A program made the position numbers and the translations under genes. From contig DATBWU010000283.1 in the NCBI GenBank assembly GCA_036514635.1, positions 1 to 17,740 on the forward strand: 17,740 nt of DNA, given 5' to 3'. Every line of letters starts with the position of its first letter. Positions within the stretch are counted from its first letter, which is position 1. Below the pieces are notes generated by a model that saw only the letters and a program-made list of their open reading frames with translations, searched no databases and had not been told where the DNA came from. This document shows positions 1 to 7,283 of this stretch, one piece after another. This DNA is from DASSFZ01 sp036514635. Lineage in GTDB: Bacteria; Chloroflexota; Anaerolineae; Fen-1058.

Positions 1-1536
1 CGGCGGCGATCCGCCGTCGGGCCGCAGGCGGAACAGCCCGCCTTCGACGACCTCGCGCCGATAGTCGGCCAGATAGACCGGGCCGAGATCGAAGTGAGCG
101 AAGACGCTGTCGAGAAATGGGTTCTTGGAATTGGCGGCGACGTACACCAGCGTCACGTCGCGCGGATCGAGCGGCTGGTTGTTCGTGTATCGCTCGACCC
201 ACAGCGGGGTGAGCGCTTCCCATGGCGCGAGCAAGAACGCGCCTTCACCTTCTCCCTCGAAGCGATCGTAGACGCGCCGAACCCAGTCGGCTCCAACCGT
301 GTACTCCTGTAGCGAGATGCGCGGCACGCGCGGCAGCGCGATGGCGATCGGCAGGCTGATCAGCGCGATGGCGGCGATTGCCGTCACTGCGCGCGCGGCG
401 CGCGGCGTGAACACCTCGCCCGAAATGACCGACACGACTTCGCCTGCGCCCACGCCGATCAGGATCGCGATGACCATGAAGGGCAGCATCAGGTAAGCCA
501 TCACGTCCTGAATCGTGTTCATCACGAAGGCATACAACACGACGAGGAAGATCGTGAAGAGAACGGCGAGTGAGCGAGTAGAGGTCGGGCGGCGGCGGAT
601 CAGGCTCATCCAGCCGACGACGGCCAGGAGGATGCTGAAGATCGGGTATTGCAATTGCAGCAGGTTGAAGAAGACGGAGAATCGCGCCGGCTGATCAGCC
701 AGGCCGAAGGCGAACAGGTTGACGCGCAGACCTTCGGCGGTGACGAAGTGGATGAACGTGTCCCACGATTGAATGTCGTTCGCGCCGAAAGGTGTCGTCG
801 GGCTGCGCAGAGGGTAGTAGAGAAAGACGCTCAGGCCGATTGCGGCGCAGACCATCATCGCCAGCAGCGTGCGTGCTTCGCGCAAGACGCGCGGTCGCAC
901 GGCGAGGATGAACGCGGCATACGCCGGAAAGCCGAAGACGAGCAGCGGGTGCTGTGTGGGACTTAGCCCGGCGACGAGCGCGAACGCATACAGCCAGCGC
1001 TCGCTGCATGTCGCCCACCAGCGCACCAGCAGGAACACGCTCGCCGTCGCCAGGAGCAGCGTGATGACGTGCGCGTTGGTGTGAATGCTGTGCTGCCACA
1101 CGTCGGTGGCGAAAGCGAAGGAGAGACCGGCGAAGAGTGCGGCCAGATGGTTGGCCGGTTGGTTAGTTGGATGGCTGCTTGCGCCCCGCTCTGCGGGGTT
1201 GGATCGTTGGTTGAGAATCGTGAGGACGGTGGCGTAAACGAGCGCCACGTTGAGCGCGCCGGCCGTCGCAGCCAGCAGGTGAGTGCGGTAGGCGACCGTG
1301 CCGATGGGGATGAGGTGTTGCCACAGTCCGGCGAGCAGCGTGTAGAATGCGTAGCCCGGCGGATGCGCGATGCCGAGTATCCACGGGACGAACGTATACT
1401 CGCTTGGGTCGCCGGGGACTTGAACGGGCGCGAGTGTGAAGACGTAGGCGCTGAACGCGGCGAGGAAAACAAACGCGCCGCCGAGCGCGGCCGAACGGTG
1501 AGCGAGAAATCGAGACAGGCGATTCACGAGGGACAT
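1..1536 (-). CDS. DUF2723-type polytopic membrane protein, probable glycosyltransferase (3' end outside window)
   Basis: An open frame of 512 codons runs from ATG at 1536 to the left edge with no stop, so the C-terminus is missing. After a hydrophobic first helix (residues about 15-35) comes GDPSEYTFVPWILGIAHPPG (42-61), then further hydrophobic helices. The acidic residues after helix 1 followed by an AHPPGY motif are typical of the DUF2723 / GT117-like family of membrane glycosyltransferases related to protein O-mannosyltransferases. The visible tail (about 420-512) is a soluble stretch with FLDSVFAHFDLGPVYLADY. By family, a lipid-linked sugar would be the donor; the substrate is unknown. 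Residues about 110-130 (NQRSNPAERGASSHPTNQPA) form a polar low-complexity loop encoded by TTGG-rich repeat DNA. No Shine-Dalgarno is seen before the ATG, but an extended -10 box lies only 10 nt upstream, so the mRNA may be nearly leaderless. The family call is good; the sugar and acceptor cannot be told. Confidence 0.82.
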   Translation of the reverse strand, partial: MSLVNRLSRFLAHRSAALGGAFVFLAAFSAYVFTLAPVQVPGDPSEYTFVPWILGIAHPPGYAFYTLLAGLWQHLIPIGTVAYRTHLLAATAGALNVALVYATVLTILNQRSNPAERGASSHPTNQPANHLAALFAGLSFAFATDVWQHSIHTNAHVITLLLATASVFLLVRWWATCSERWLYAFALVAGLSPTQHPLLVFGFPAYAAFILAVRPRVLREARTLLAMMVCAAIGLSVFLYYPLRSPTTPFGANDIQSWDTFIHFVTAEGLRVNLFAFGLADQPARFSVFFNLLQLQYPIFSILLAVVGWMSLIRRRPTSTRSLAVLFTIFLVVLYAFVMNTIQDVMAYLMLPFMVIAILIGVGAGEVVSVISGEVFTPRAARAVTAIAAIALISLPIAIALPRVPRISLQEYTVGADWVRRVYDRFEGEGEGAFLLAPWEALTPLWVERYTNNQPLDPRDVTLVYVAANSKNPFLDSVFAHFDLGPVYLADYRREVVEGGLFRLRPDGGSPP

Positions 1537-1546
1537 GCGCGCGCCG

Positions 1547-1555
1547 ATTATAACA
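1547..1555 (-). promoter_or_regulatory. Extended -10 promoter element before the DUF2723-type gene
   Basis: On the minus strand the sequence reads TGTTATAAT: a perfect TATAAT (1552-1547) preceded by TGn, the extended -10 pattern. No convincing -35 box lies 16-18 nt upstream. A transcript would start around 1540, only a few bases before the ATG at 1536, which implies a very short or absent leader. Assigned by position and match only. Confidence 0.5.
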
Positions 1556-1612
1556 CGCCGATCCGACCGGCTTTTTCGGGCTCTCCCGACTCTGGCGGGA
1601 CGCTGCGCAGGA

Positions 1613-1677
1613 ACCGCCAAGAACGCAGAGAGCGCCGAGTTTTCCTAATGCTCTGCGCTCTCGGCGTTCTCTGCGGT
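1613..1677. repeat. Intergenic palindromic repeat, copy 1 (27-bp arms)
   Basis: Left arm 1613-1639 and right arm 1651-1677 are inverted copies matching at 23 of 27 positions around an 11-nt loop. The arms contain ACCGC, GAACGC and GAGAGCGC blocks shared with the copies near 7.2 and 15.8 kb. It lies 60 nt past the stop of the large kinase (1738) and 76 nt before the DUF2723-type gene. A further flanking pair, CCGGCTTT at 1567-1574 and AAAGCCGG at 1693-1700, could extend the fold. There is no T-run after the stem, so it is not a textbook intrinsic terminator; a REP-like element is more likely. Confidence 0.8.
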
Positions 1678-1737
1678 AAGCTTTTTCCCGTTAAAGCCGG
1701 AAGAGCCCTTGTTCATCTCGGATGGCCAGAACCCGTT

Positions 1738-4700
1738 TCACTGATTGACCCCATGCGCCGTCGACTCGACTGGCAACGTCACGGTAAACGTCGTGCCCGT
1801 CCCCACCTCACTGGCGACCTTGATCTCCCCGCCGTGCAGGTCCACGATCTCCTTGACGATCGACAAGCCCAGTCCGCTGCCGGGGATGTCGGCCTGCGGG
1901 CTGTGCCGCCCCCGATAGAAGCGCTCGAACAGATGCGGCATGTCCTCGGCGGCGATGCCCAGGCCGGTATCCTGCACGTCCAGACACACCTTGCCGTTGC
2001 ACCGATACGTGCTGACCTGTACACGGCCGGCGGGCGTGTAGTTGATCGCATTCGCCACGAGGTTGGTGATGACGCGCGTGATCTGGCTGGCCTCGCCGCG
2101 AATCGACGGCAGGCCGGCCCCTGGCTCGAACGTCAGCGCCAGCCCGGTGGCTTCGGCACGCGGCTGATGCGCCACCACCACCTGCGCAGCGATGTCGTTC
2201 AAATCGACCGGCGCGAAGGCGACGTGCTCCTTGTCGCGCTCCAGCCGCGACAAGTCCAGAATGCTCTCGATCAGGTTGCGCAGGCGCTGCGTCTGTTCGT
2301 CGAGCACCCTCAGGTACTGCTCGCGCTTTTCGGGATTGCCTTTCTGTAGCAGGTTCAGGTACAACCCCAGATTGGTCACCGGCGTGCGGAGCTCGTGCGA
2401 CACGTCCGACACGAACTTGGACTTGAGCCGTTCCAGTTCCTTCTGGTGCGTGATGTCGTGATAAACGCCGACGAAGCCCACGGCCTGTCCGCCGGTATCG
2501 ACGAGCGGGGTGATGGTCAGGCTGACGTCGCGGTCTTCGCCAGTGTTGCGGCGGATGACCAGCTCGCCCTGCCAGCTGTCGGCGTTGCTGATCGCGGCGC
2601 GCAGACCGCTCCACGCGGCCGGATCGGCGCTCTGGCTGCGCCACAGGCGCGGGGTTTGGCCGGAGGCTTCGGCCATGCTGTAGCCCGTGAGGCGCCCCAT
2701 AGCCGGGTTGATGTATATGATCTGCTCGTTGCGGTCGGTCAGGACAATGCCCTCGCCCGCTGAATCGAGGATAGCCTGTAGTTGCGCGCGTTCCCGCGCC
2801 AGTTGAGCGGTGCGCTCTTCCACGCGCTGTTCCAGCGTTTCGATGAGCTGGGCGCGCTGCAGCGCGTTGGCGGCGATCTCGGCGATGCCGGTCAGCAGGC
2901 GCACTTCGTTGGGGGTGATGTCGCTCGTCCGGCCGATCCACAACGCGCCGTTGATCAGGTCTTGCACGAGAAGCGGTGCGCAGGCTGCCGCTTTTACGCC
3001 GCCCAACCGATCGGGCCATGCCACGCGCGTCTCGTTGCGGATGTCGTTGCTCAGATACGGCGCGCGGCTGGCGAGCACCTGCCCGGTGACGCCGCTGCTG
3101 GGCGGCAGGCGCAGGCCGGTCATGTCGGCCCACTCGCCGCGCCCCAGCGCGACCACCGCCTCGCCGGTGTGCGGATCGAGCGTGAACAGCGCCGCGCCCT
3201 GCGCCTTGAACAGCTCCATCGTCTCGTTGAGTAGTGTGGGAATGATGTCCACGTGGCTGGGCGCGGCGCGCATGGCGCTGGCAAATGACACCAGCCCTTC
3301 CAGTTCACGCTCGCGCCGGCGGCGCTCGGCCAGTTCGGCGCGCACCTGTTGGTACAAGTGCGCGTTGGCGGCAGCGGCGGCCAGCTGCCCGGCCAGCGCT
3401 TCCAGCATCTTCAGGTTATCCTCGCTGAACGCGTTCGGCCGGTAACTGAAGACTTGAATCGCGCCGACGGCGTTTTGCTCCACGCTCAGCGGCACGATCA
3501 GCGCCGAGCGCGGCCGGTCGCCGCTGTCGTCGGGCGGGCCGTCCAGCACCTTGCCGCTGTCGACATCGACGATGTAGCGGCTGCGCGCCGTCTTCACCTG
3601 TGTCTGATAATCGGGAATGCGCAGCGCCTGCCCGGTGCGTATGACCACGCTCTGCGTGCCCGCGCCTTCCGGCTCCAGCGGGATGGGCGGGAACTCGCTC
3701 ACGTCGAGGCGCTTGTCGCCGTGGCGGGCGTACACGCAGCGGATGATCTGATCCTCGGCGGAGTAGGACGAGACGTACAGCGCGTCGCCGTCCATGCTCT
3801 GCGCGACGAGACTGCACAACGTGTCGTAAACGGCTTGCGGGTCGAGCGTGCGGCTGAGTTGCTGCGCGGCTTCGTACAGCAGACCGATCTGTTCGGTGCG
3901 TTTGCGGAGCAGCGCCTCAGTATTCTTCTGCACCGTGACGTCGCGGGCGATGCCTTCGAGCGCCACATAGCGGCCGGCATCGTCGTACACCGGCACGTTG
4001 CGCTGCTCGGTCCAGAGGATTGATCCGCCCTTGCGTGTCCAGCGCAGCGTCAGCGGCTCGCTCAGCGGGCGCGTGCCCTGCATCACCTCGTCGAGCAGAT
4101 GGCGATCGTCTGGGTGAACCAGCCGGTAGCCCAGATACGGATCGGCATAGTGCTCCTCAGGCGTGTAGCCGGTGAGGGTCTCGGCGGCCGGGCTGACGTA
4201 CTCGAAGCCGGGCGGATCCAGCCGGTAGCGATAAATCAGGTCCTGCGCGTTTTCGGCCAGTCGGCGAAAGCGCGCCTCGCTCTCGCGTAGCGCATCTTCG
4301 GCACGCTTTTGCTCGGTAACGTCGCGGAAGTTGACAACGAAGGCACCCACGCTCGGCTCGGCCAGCAGGTTGGTGCCGGTGACCTCCAGCCACAGCCACG
4401 ATCCGTTCTTGTGCCGGTAACGGAACAGGGCGGTCGCACTGGCACCCGGCTGCTGGAGAATCCCGGCGAAGAGGCTCACCGCGTCGTGTTCATCGTTGGG
4501 GTGAATCAACTCGAAGGCGCTGCGGCCGATGAGTTCATTCACGTCATAACCCCACACGCGGGTGACGGCGGGGCTTTCGTACAGGATGATCCCGTCGCCG
4601 GCGATGAGCGCGATGGCTTCTGAGCTTTTTTCGATGAGCGCGCGGAAGCGTTTGGCGTTCTGATGCAGCGATTCCTCGGCCTGCTTGCGCGCCGTCTCGT

Positions 4701-5568
4701 CCTCAATGCTTTGCAGCGCGACGGCCAGATCGCCGCCGAGTGTGATCAGCAAGGACCGTTCTTGCGCGTCAAGTGCGTGGGCCAAGGTGGTGCACACCTG
4801 CAGCACGCCGAAGGTGTGGCTGGCGTGGGCAATCGGCACGCCCACCGCCGACGCGCGGGCGGACGACCACACGCCAGGCTCGCCTGTGGCCAGGACACTG
4901 CGAGCCAAGTCGCTCAGGTGCGGGTCGCAGCCGGCGGAGTCGTCATCCCCCTGGTATGGCCCGGCATCGGCGTGCGCCGCTATCACGATGTGCTGCGAGC
5001 CGGGCCGGATCAGCCTGATCTGCACGCGTTGATACCCGCGCGTGTGCAGCAAGATGTCGCACACCTGTTGGAACAGGCGGCCTGGATCGCGCTCGCGGGC
5101 GATCAACCGATTGACATCGTGAATCGCCTGCAGCACCTGATTGAGGTGGTGGATGCGCCGCTCAGCGCGCTTGCGCTCGATGGCATAGCGCGCGGCGCGC
5201 AGGAGCAGCGACCGGTCGAACTGCCCTTTGACCAGAAAATCCTGCGCGCCGGCCTGCAAGGCTTTGGCGGATAGCGAGGGATCGTCGAGGCCGGTCAGCA
5301 CGACGATGGGGATGCCGGCTGCCGCCCGGAGCACGCGCGCCAGGCTCGCCAGCCCGTGACTGTCGGGCAGCGACAGGTCGAGCAGAATCACGTCGACGGG
5401 TTGCCGGGCCAGAATCGCCAGTGCATCGACAATACCGCTCGCGTGGCTCAGTTCGAAGTTTCCGTCGTCCGACAGATTGGCGTCCGACCCGGACAACATG
5501 GCGCTGACCAGCCGGGCCTCGATGGGATTGTCTTCAATCAATAGCACTTTGACAGAAGGGGCGTTCAT
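1738..5568 (-). CDS. Large sensor histidine kinase with N-terminal receiver domain (REC-GAF-PAS-PAS-GAF-GAF-PAS-HisKA-HATPase)
   Basis: A cytoplasmic kinase of 1276 residues from the ATG at 5568, with no membrane segment. In order: receiver (6-124; E12/D13, phosphoacceptor D64, T92, K114), GAF (about 150-295), two PAS domains (305-417, 430-548), two GAF domains (565-735, 757-905), a coiled coil (908-930), PAS (930-1040), HisKA with H1058 in SHELRTP, and HATPase_c (1150-1268) with N1169/N1173, DTGLG and GSGLGLSIV. All catalytic motifs are intact. The receiver is at the N-terminus, not at the C-terminus as in usual hybrid kinases, and no HPt domain follows, so it probably takes phosphate from, or is tuned by, another kinase. 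The ATG is 4 nt after the stop of the receiver gene upstream, indicating one operon. A GTG at 5607 would add 13 residues and overlap that gene; it was not chosen because the ATG begins directly before the receiver fold. Ligands cannot be read from sequence. Confidence 0.93.
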   Translation of the reverse strand: MNAPSVKVLLIEDNPIEARLVSAMLSGSDANLSDDGNFELSHASGIVDALAILARQPVDVILLDLSLPDSHGLASLARVLRAAAGIPIVVLTGLDDPSLSAKALQAGAQDFLVKGQFDRSLLLRAARYAIERKRAERRIHHLNQVLQAIHDVNRLIARERDPGRLFQQVCDILLHTRGYQRVQIRLIRPGSQHIVIAAHADAGPYQGDDDSAGCDPHLSDLARSVLATGEPGVWSSARASAVGVPIAHASHTFGVLQVCTTLAHALDAQERSLLITLGGDLAVALQSIEDETARKQAEESLHQNAKRFRALIEKSSEAIALIAGDGIILYESPAVTRVWGYDVNELIGRSAFELIHPNDEHDAVSLFAGILQQPGASATALFRYRHKNGSWLWLEVTGTNLLAEPSVGAFVVNFRDVTEQKRAEDALRESEARFRRLAENAQDLIYRYRLDPPGFEYVSPAAETLTGYTPEEHYADPYLGYRLVHPDDRHLLDEVMQGTRPLSEPLTLRWTRKGGSILWTEQRNVPVYDDAGRYVALEGIARDVTVQKNTEALLRKRTEQIGLLYEAAQQLSRTLDPQAVYDTLCSLVAQSMDGDALYVSSYSAEDQIIRCVYARHGDKRLDVSEFPPIPLEPEGAGTQSVVIRTGQALRIPDYQTQVKTARSRYIVDVDSGKVLDGPPDDSGDRPRSALIVPLSVEQNAVGAIQVFSYRPNAFSEDNLKMLEALAGQLAAAAANAHLYQQVRAELAERRRRERELEGLVSFASAMRAAPSHVDIIPTLLNETMELFKAQGAALFTLDPHTGEAVVALGRGEWADMTGLRLPPSSGVTGQVLASRAPYLSNDIRNETRVAWPDRLGGVKAAACAPLLVQDLINGALWIGRTSDITPNEVRLLTGIAEIAANALQRAQLIETLEQRVEERTAQLARERAQLQAILDSAGEGIVLTDRNEQIIYINPAMGRLTGYSMAEASGQTPRLWRSQSADPAAWSGLRAAISNADSWQGELVIRRNTGEDRDVSLTITPLVDTGGQAVGFVGVYHDITHQKELERLKSKFVSDVSHELRTPVTNLGLYLNLLQKGNPEKREQYLRVLDEQTQRLRNLIESILDLSRLERDKEHVAFAPVDLNDIAAQVVVAHQPRAEATGLALTFEPGAGLPSIRGEASQITRVITNLVANAINYTPAGRVQVSTYRCNGKVCLDVQDTGLGIAAEDMPHLFERFYRGRHSPQADIPGSGLGLSIVKEIVDLHGGEIKVASEVGTGTTFTVTLPVESTAHGVNQ

Positions 5569-5572
5569 GACA

Positions 5573-5974
5573 TCATCTTTCACTTGGCCCGCTAGGGCGT
5601 TCTTCACGGTGACTAAAGAGGGCGCGAACCAACGGCATCAACTGCGCGCCGAGCTGGGTCTTGGCCACGAAGCCGTCCGCGCCGGCCGCCTGGGCTTCGG
5701 CGAGGTAGGCGGGATTATCGTGCAGCGTCAGGATGACGACGCGCGGCGCGCCGGGCCGAGCCTTGATGCGGCGCGTGGCTTCCAGCCCGTTCATGTGCGG
5801 CATGGCTATGTCTATCAGCACCAGGTCGGGCTTCAGCCGGTCGACGTCGCCGAGCGCTTCACTTCCGTTGTGCGATCGCCCGACGATGTCGAGCTGCTCG
5901 CGCGCCAGGAAGCGCGTCATCGCTTCGAGGAACCCCGGGTTGTCGTCGACGAGCAGGACACGAATGGGTGACAT
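5573..5974 (-). CDS. Stand-alone response regulator receiver protein (CheY-like)
   Basis: A 133-residue protein made of a single receiver domain with no output domain. The phosphorylation site is complete: D10/D11, phosphoacceptor D55 (LIDIAMP), T83 and K105. A frame open up to 6001 exists, but the ATG at 5974 has AGGAG (5987-5983) 8 nt upstream and begins right before the first strand (IRVLLVDDN), so it is the likely start. The short tail (SHREERPSGPSER) is polar. It is translationally close to the large kinase (4-nt gap), so it may carry phosphate from that kinase to another partner, or act as a phosphate sink. Without an output domain it must work by protein contact. The receiver identity is certain; the partner is inferred from adjacency. 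Confidence 0.93.
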   Translation of the reverse strand: MSPIRVLLVDDNPGFLEAMTRFLAREQLDIVGRSHNGSEALGDVDRLKPDLVLIDIAMPHMNGLEATRRIKARPGAPRVVILTLHDNPAYLAEAQAAGADGFVAKTQLGAQLMPLVRALFSHREERPSGPSER

Positions 5975-6041
5975 GATGGCATCTCCTGTGACTTCGGGCA
6001 ACGCAGCCAGTCCCGTGCACGTTGCCGCTGTCCGTCAACAG

Positions 6042-6050
6042 GCTATACCA
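6042..6050 (-). promoter_or_regulatory. Possible extended -10 promoter for the receiver/large-kinase operon
   Basis: The minus strand reads TGGTATAGC, an extended -10 (TGn plus TATAGC), which would start a transcript near 6036 with about 60 nt of leader before the ATG at 5974. No good -35 box is seen. The leader would contain a 7-bp inverted repeat (GGCAACG at 5997-6003, CGTTGCC at 6020-6026). Confidence 0.35.
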
Positions 6051-6130
6051 GGTGGGGATTGGGGGGTATCGGGAAAGACCTGAGATGGTTGGGGAGAGAG
6101 ACCTGAATTGGCGCGAAGAAGCGGAGGAGC

Positions 6131-6155
6131 GGGGGAGCAGGGGAGCAGGGGAGAT
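6131..6155 (+). repeat. Short G-rich tandem repeat (GGGGAGCA units)
   Basis: The 8-bp unit GGGGAGCA occurs twice in a row (6132-6139, 6140-6147) followed by GGGGAGAT. The 255-nt gap between the NarL-type regulator and the receiver gene otherwise holds a second G-rich stretch around 6051-6073 and no gene. The runs of four or more G could form a quadruplex on the plus strand. Confidence 0.6.
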
Positions 6156-6229
6156 GTGGCGGTCAAGGCTTGCGGAGTAGCCATGGATCGGGTCTAGCGA
6201 TCATACTGACAAGCTTGCCGATGATGTGC

Positions 6230-6904
6230 TTACCTGTCCGTGTTCACCAACCCCATCCGAATCGCATACCGCACCAGGCCGGCGATGTCGTGGATGCCGA
6301 GCCGCTCCATCAGCTGCGCACGATGTGTCTCGACCGTTTTGACGCTGATGCTGAGCCGCTGGGCGATGTCGTGCGTGGAATGACCTTCCGCAATCAGTTG
6401 AAGAATCTCGCGCTGGCGCGGCGTGAGCTGCTCGAAGGGTGACGGCTCCGCGCCGGAGACCGCCGCCTCGCCCGACACGCGCCGCCGGTACTCTTCGACG
6501 ACGTGCTTCGACACAGCCGGGCTGAGGTACGTCTCGCCGCGCATCACGGCCCGGATCGCCAGCTCCAGTTCTGAGGGGCCCGCGTCTTTCAACAAGTAGC
6601 CGGACGCACCGGCGCGTAGCGCCTGCAGCACGTACTCTTCGGTGGCGTGCATTGACAGGATGATCACGCGCACGTCCGGCCATTGCTTCGTCACGCGCGA
6701 CGCGACTTCCAGCCCGTTGAGGCCCGGCATGCTGATGTCGATCATCGCCACGTCCGGCGGCTGCTGTTCGATCAGGCGCAGCGCCTCATGGCCGTCGCCG
6801 CACTCGGCTACGACCTCGATACCCTTCAGGCCGTTGAGCAGGGCGCGAATCCCCGCGCGCACCAGCGTATGGTCGTCGGCAAGCAGAATGCGAATCGGGT
6901 TCAT
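6230..6904 (-). CDS. NarL/FixJ-family response regulator (REC + LuxR-type HTH)
   Basis: A DNA-binding response regulator of 224 residues. The receiver (about 3-120) has D10/D11, phosphoacceptor D56 in MIDISMPG, S84 and K106. A linker follows, then a LuxR-type helix-turn-helix (about 157-220) with LTPRQREILQLIAEGHS and VKTVETHRAQLMERL. The length is normal for the family. Two ATGs compete: 6910 and 6904. GGGAG ends 9 nt before the second and only 3 nt before the first, so 6904 is preferred. This class normally pairs with HisKA_3 kinases, and the kinase encoded just upstream (10073-7284) is of that type, so the two probably form a pair even though 379 nt of repeat-rich DNA lies between them. 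Target promoters are unknown. Confidence 0.93.
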   Translation of the reverse strand: MNPIRILLADDHTLVRAGIRALLNGLKGIEVVAECGDGHEALRLIEQQPPDVAMIDISMPGLNGLEVASRVTKQWPDVRVIILSMHATEEYVLQALRAGASGYLLKDAGPSELELAIRAVMRGETYLSPAVSKHVVEEYRRRVSGEAAVSGAEPSPFEQLTPRQREILQLIAEGHSTHDIAQRLSISVKTVETHRAQLMERLGIHDIAGLVRYAIRMGLVNTDR

Positions 6905-7025
6905 CGTCATCGGCTCCCAACCAGTCTCGCACGGAATGCGATTGATTTTAACCGCCGAGAGCGCGGCGGGCCGCCGGACAACTTAGCCTGGATTTCGCAC
7001 CTTACGCTGATTTTAGGCAACGCTT

Positions 7026-7048
7026 GCGGCGGATGTATAATCCGCCGC
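7026..7048. promoter_or_regulatory. TATAAT box inside a perfect inverted repeat
   Basis: Arms GCGGCGGAT (7026-7034) and ATCCGCCGC (7040-7048) pair perfectly around GTATA. On the plus strand TATAAT spans 7036-7041, with a weak -35 candidate TAGGCA 16 nt upstream (7014-7019). No gene follows on the plus strand, so this is either an operator-like palindrome, a promoter for an antisense or small RNA, or chance. Confidence 0.4.
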
Positions 7049-7180
7049 GCCCAACCCGCCGGATTATTCACACCGCACTGCGCTGCGCGCAGCGCGGCGC
7101 ACGTGTCCGGCTGGAGCAGGTGCGGAAGACAGGCCTAGCGCCTGTCTGAAAAGTTGCTCGAAGCCCGCGTCTCGCGGGCG

Positions 7181-7269
7181 TCCACCGCGAGGACGCGGTG
7201 GAGAGCGCCGTATTTTGAGGTTCTTAAGAATCTCTGCGCTCTCCGTGCGCCTGCGGCGTCTGCGGTGGG
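7181..7269. repeat. Intergenic palindromic repeat, copy 2, with internal perfect hairpin
   Basis: Left part: TCCACCGCG AGGA CGCGGTGGA forms a perfect 9-bp hairpin (7181-7202) followed by GAGAGCGCC. The right arm (about 7230-7269) in reverse complement carries CCACCGCAGACGCC and GGAGAGCGCAGAG, matching the left arm with gaps and matching copies 1 and 4. The centre (7217-7234) is itself nearly palindromic around TTCTTAAGAA. It begins 14 nt past the stop of the 929-residue kinase. Confidence 0.72.
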
Positions 7270-7283
7270 CGAACACACACGTT

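Larger units (their letters stand above)
6905..7283. other. Gene-free, hairpin-rich gap between kinase and regulator
   Basis: No credible gene was found in these 379 nt. They hold a perfect 9-bp stem at 7026-7048 with a 5-nt loop that includes a TATAAT box on the plus strand (7036-7041), an 8-bp perfect hairpin at 7127-7147, a 7-bp perfect hairpin with a TCT loop at 7163-7179, a 9-bp perfect hairpin at 7181-7202, and a palindromic repeat running to about 7269. The regulator's own promoter may also lie here; the minus strand has TAAAAT boxes near 6948 and 7010 without clear -35 partners. Confidence 0.6.

Noticed and set aside
1069..2349. Plus-strand open frame of 426 codons
   Set aside because: It spans the DUF2723-type gene, the palindrome and the kinase core on the opposite strand; no domain is visible.
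5569..5607. GTG at 5607 as start of the large kinase
   Set aside because: It would overlap the receiver gene by 35 nt and add 13 non-conserved residues; the ATG at 5568 is 4 nt after that gene's stop and begins right before the receiver fold.
7181..7269. Intrinsic terminator of the 929-residue kinase
   Set aside because: The fold is strong and well placed, but there is no T-run after it on the minus strand, and related copies occur in other positions, so it was listed as a repeat.
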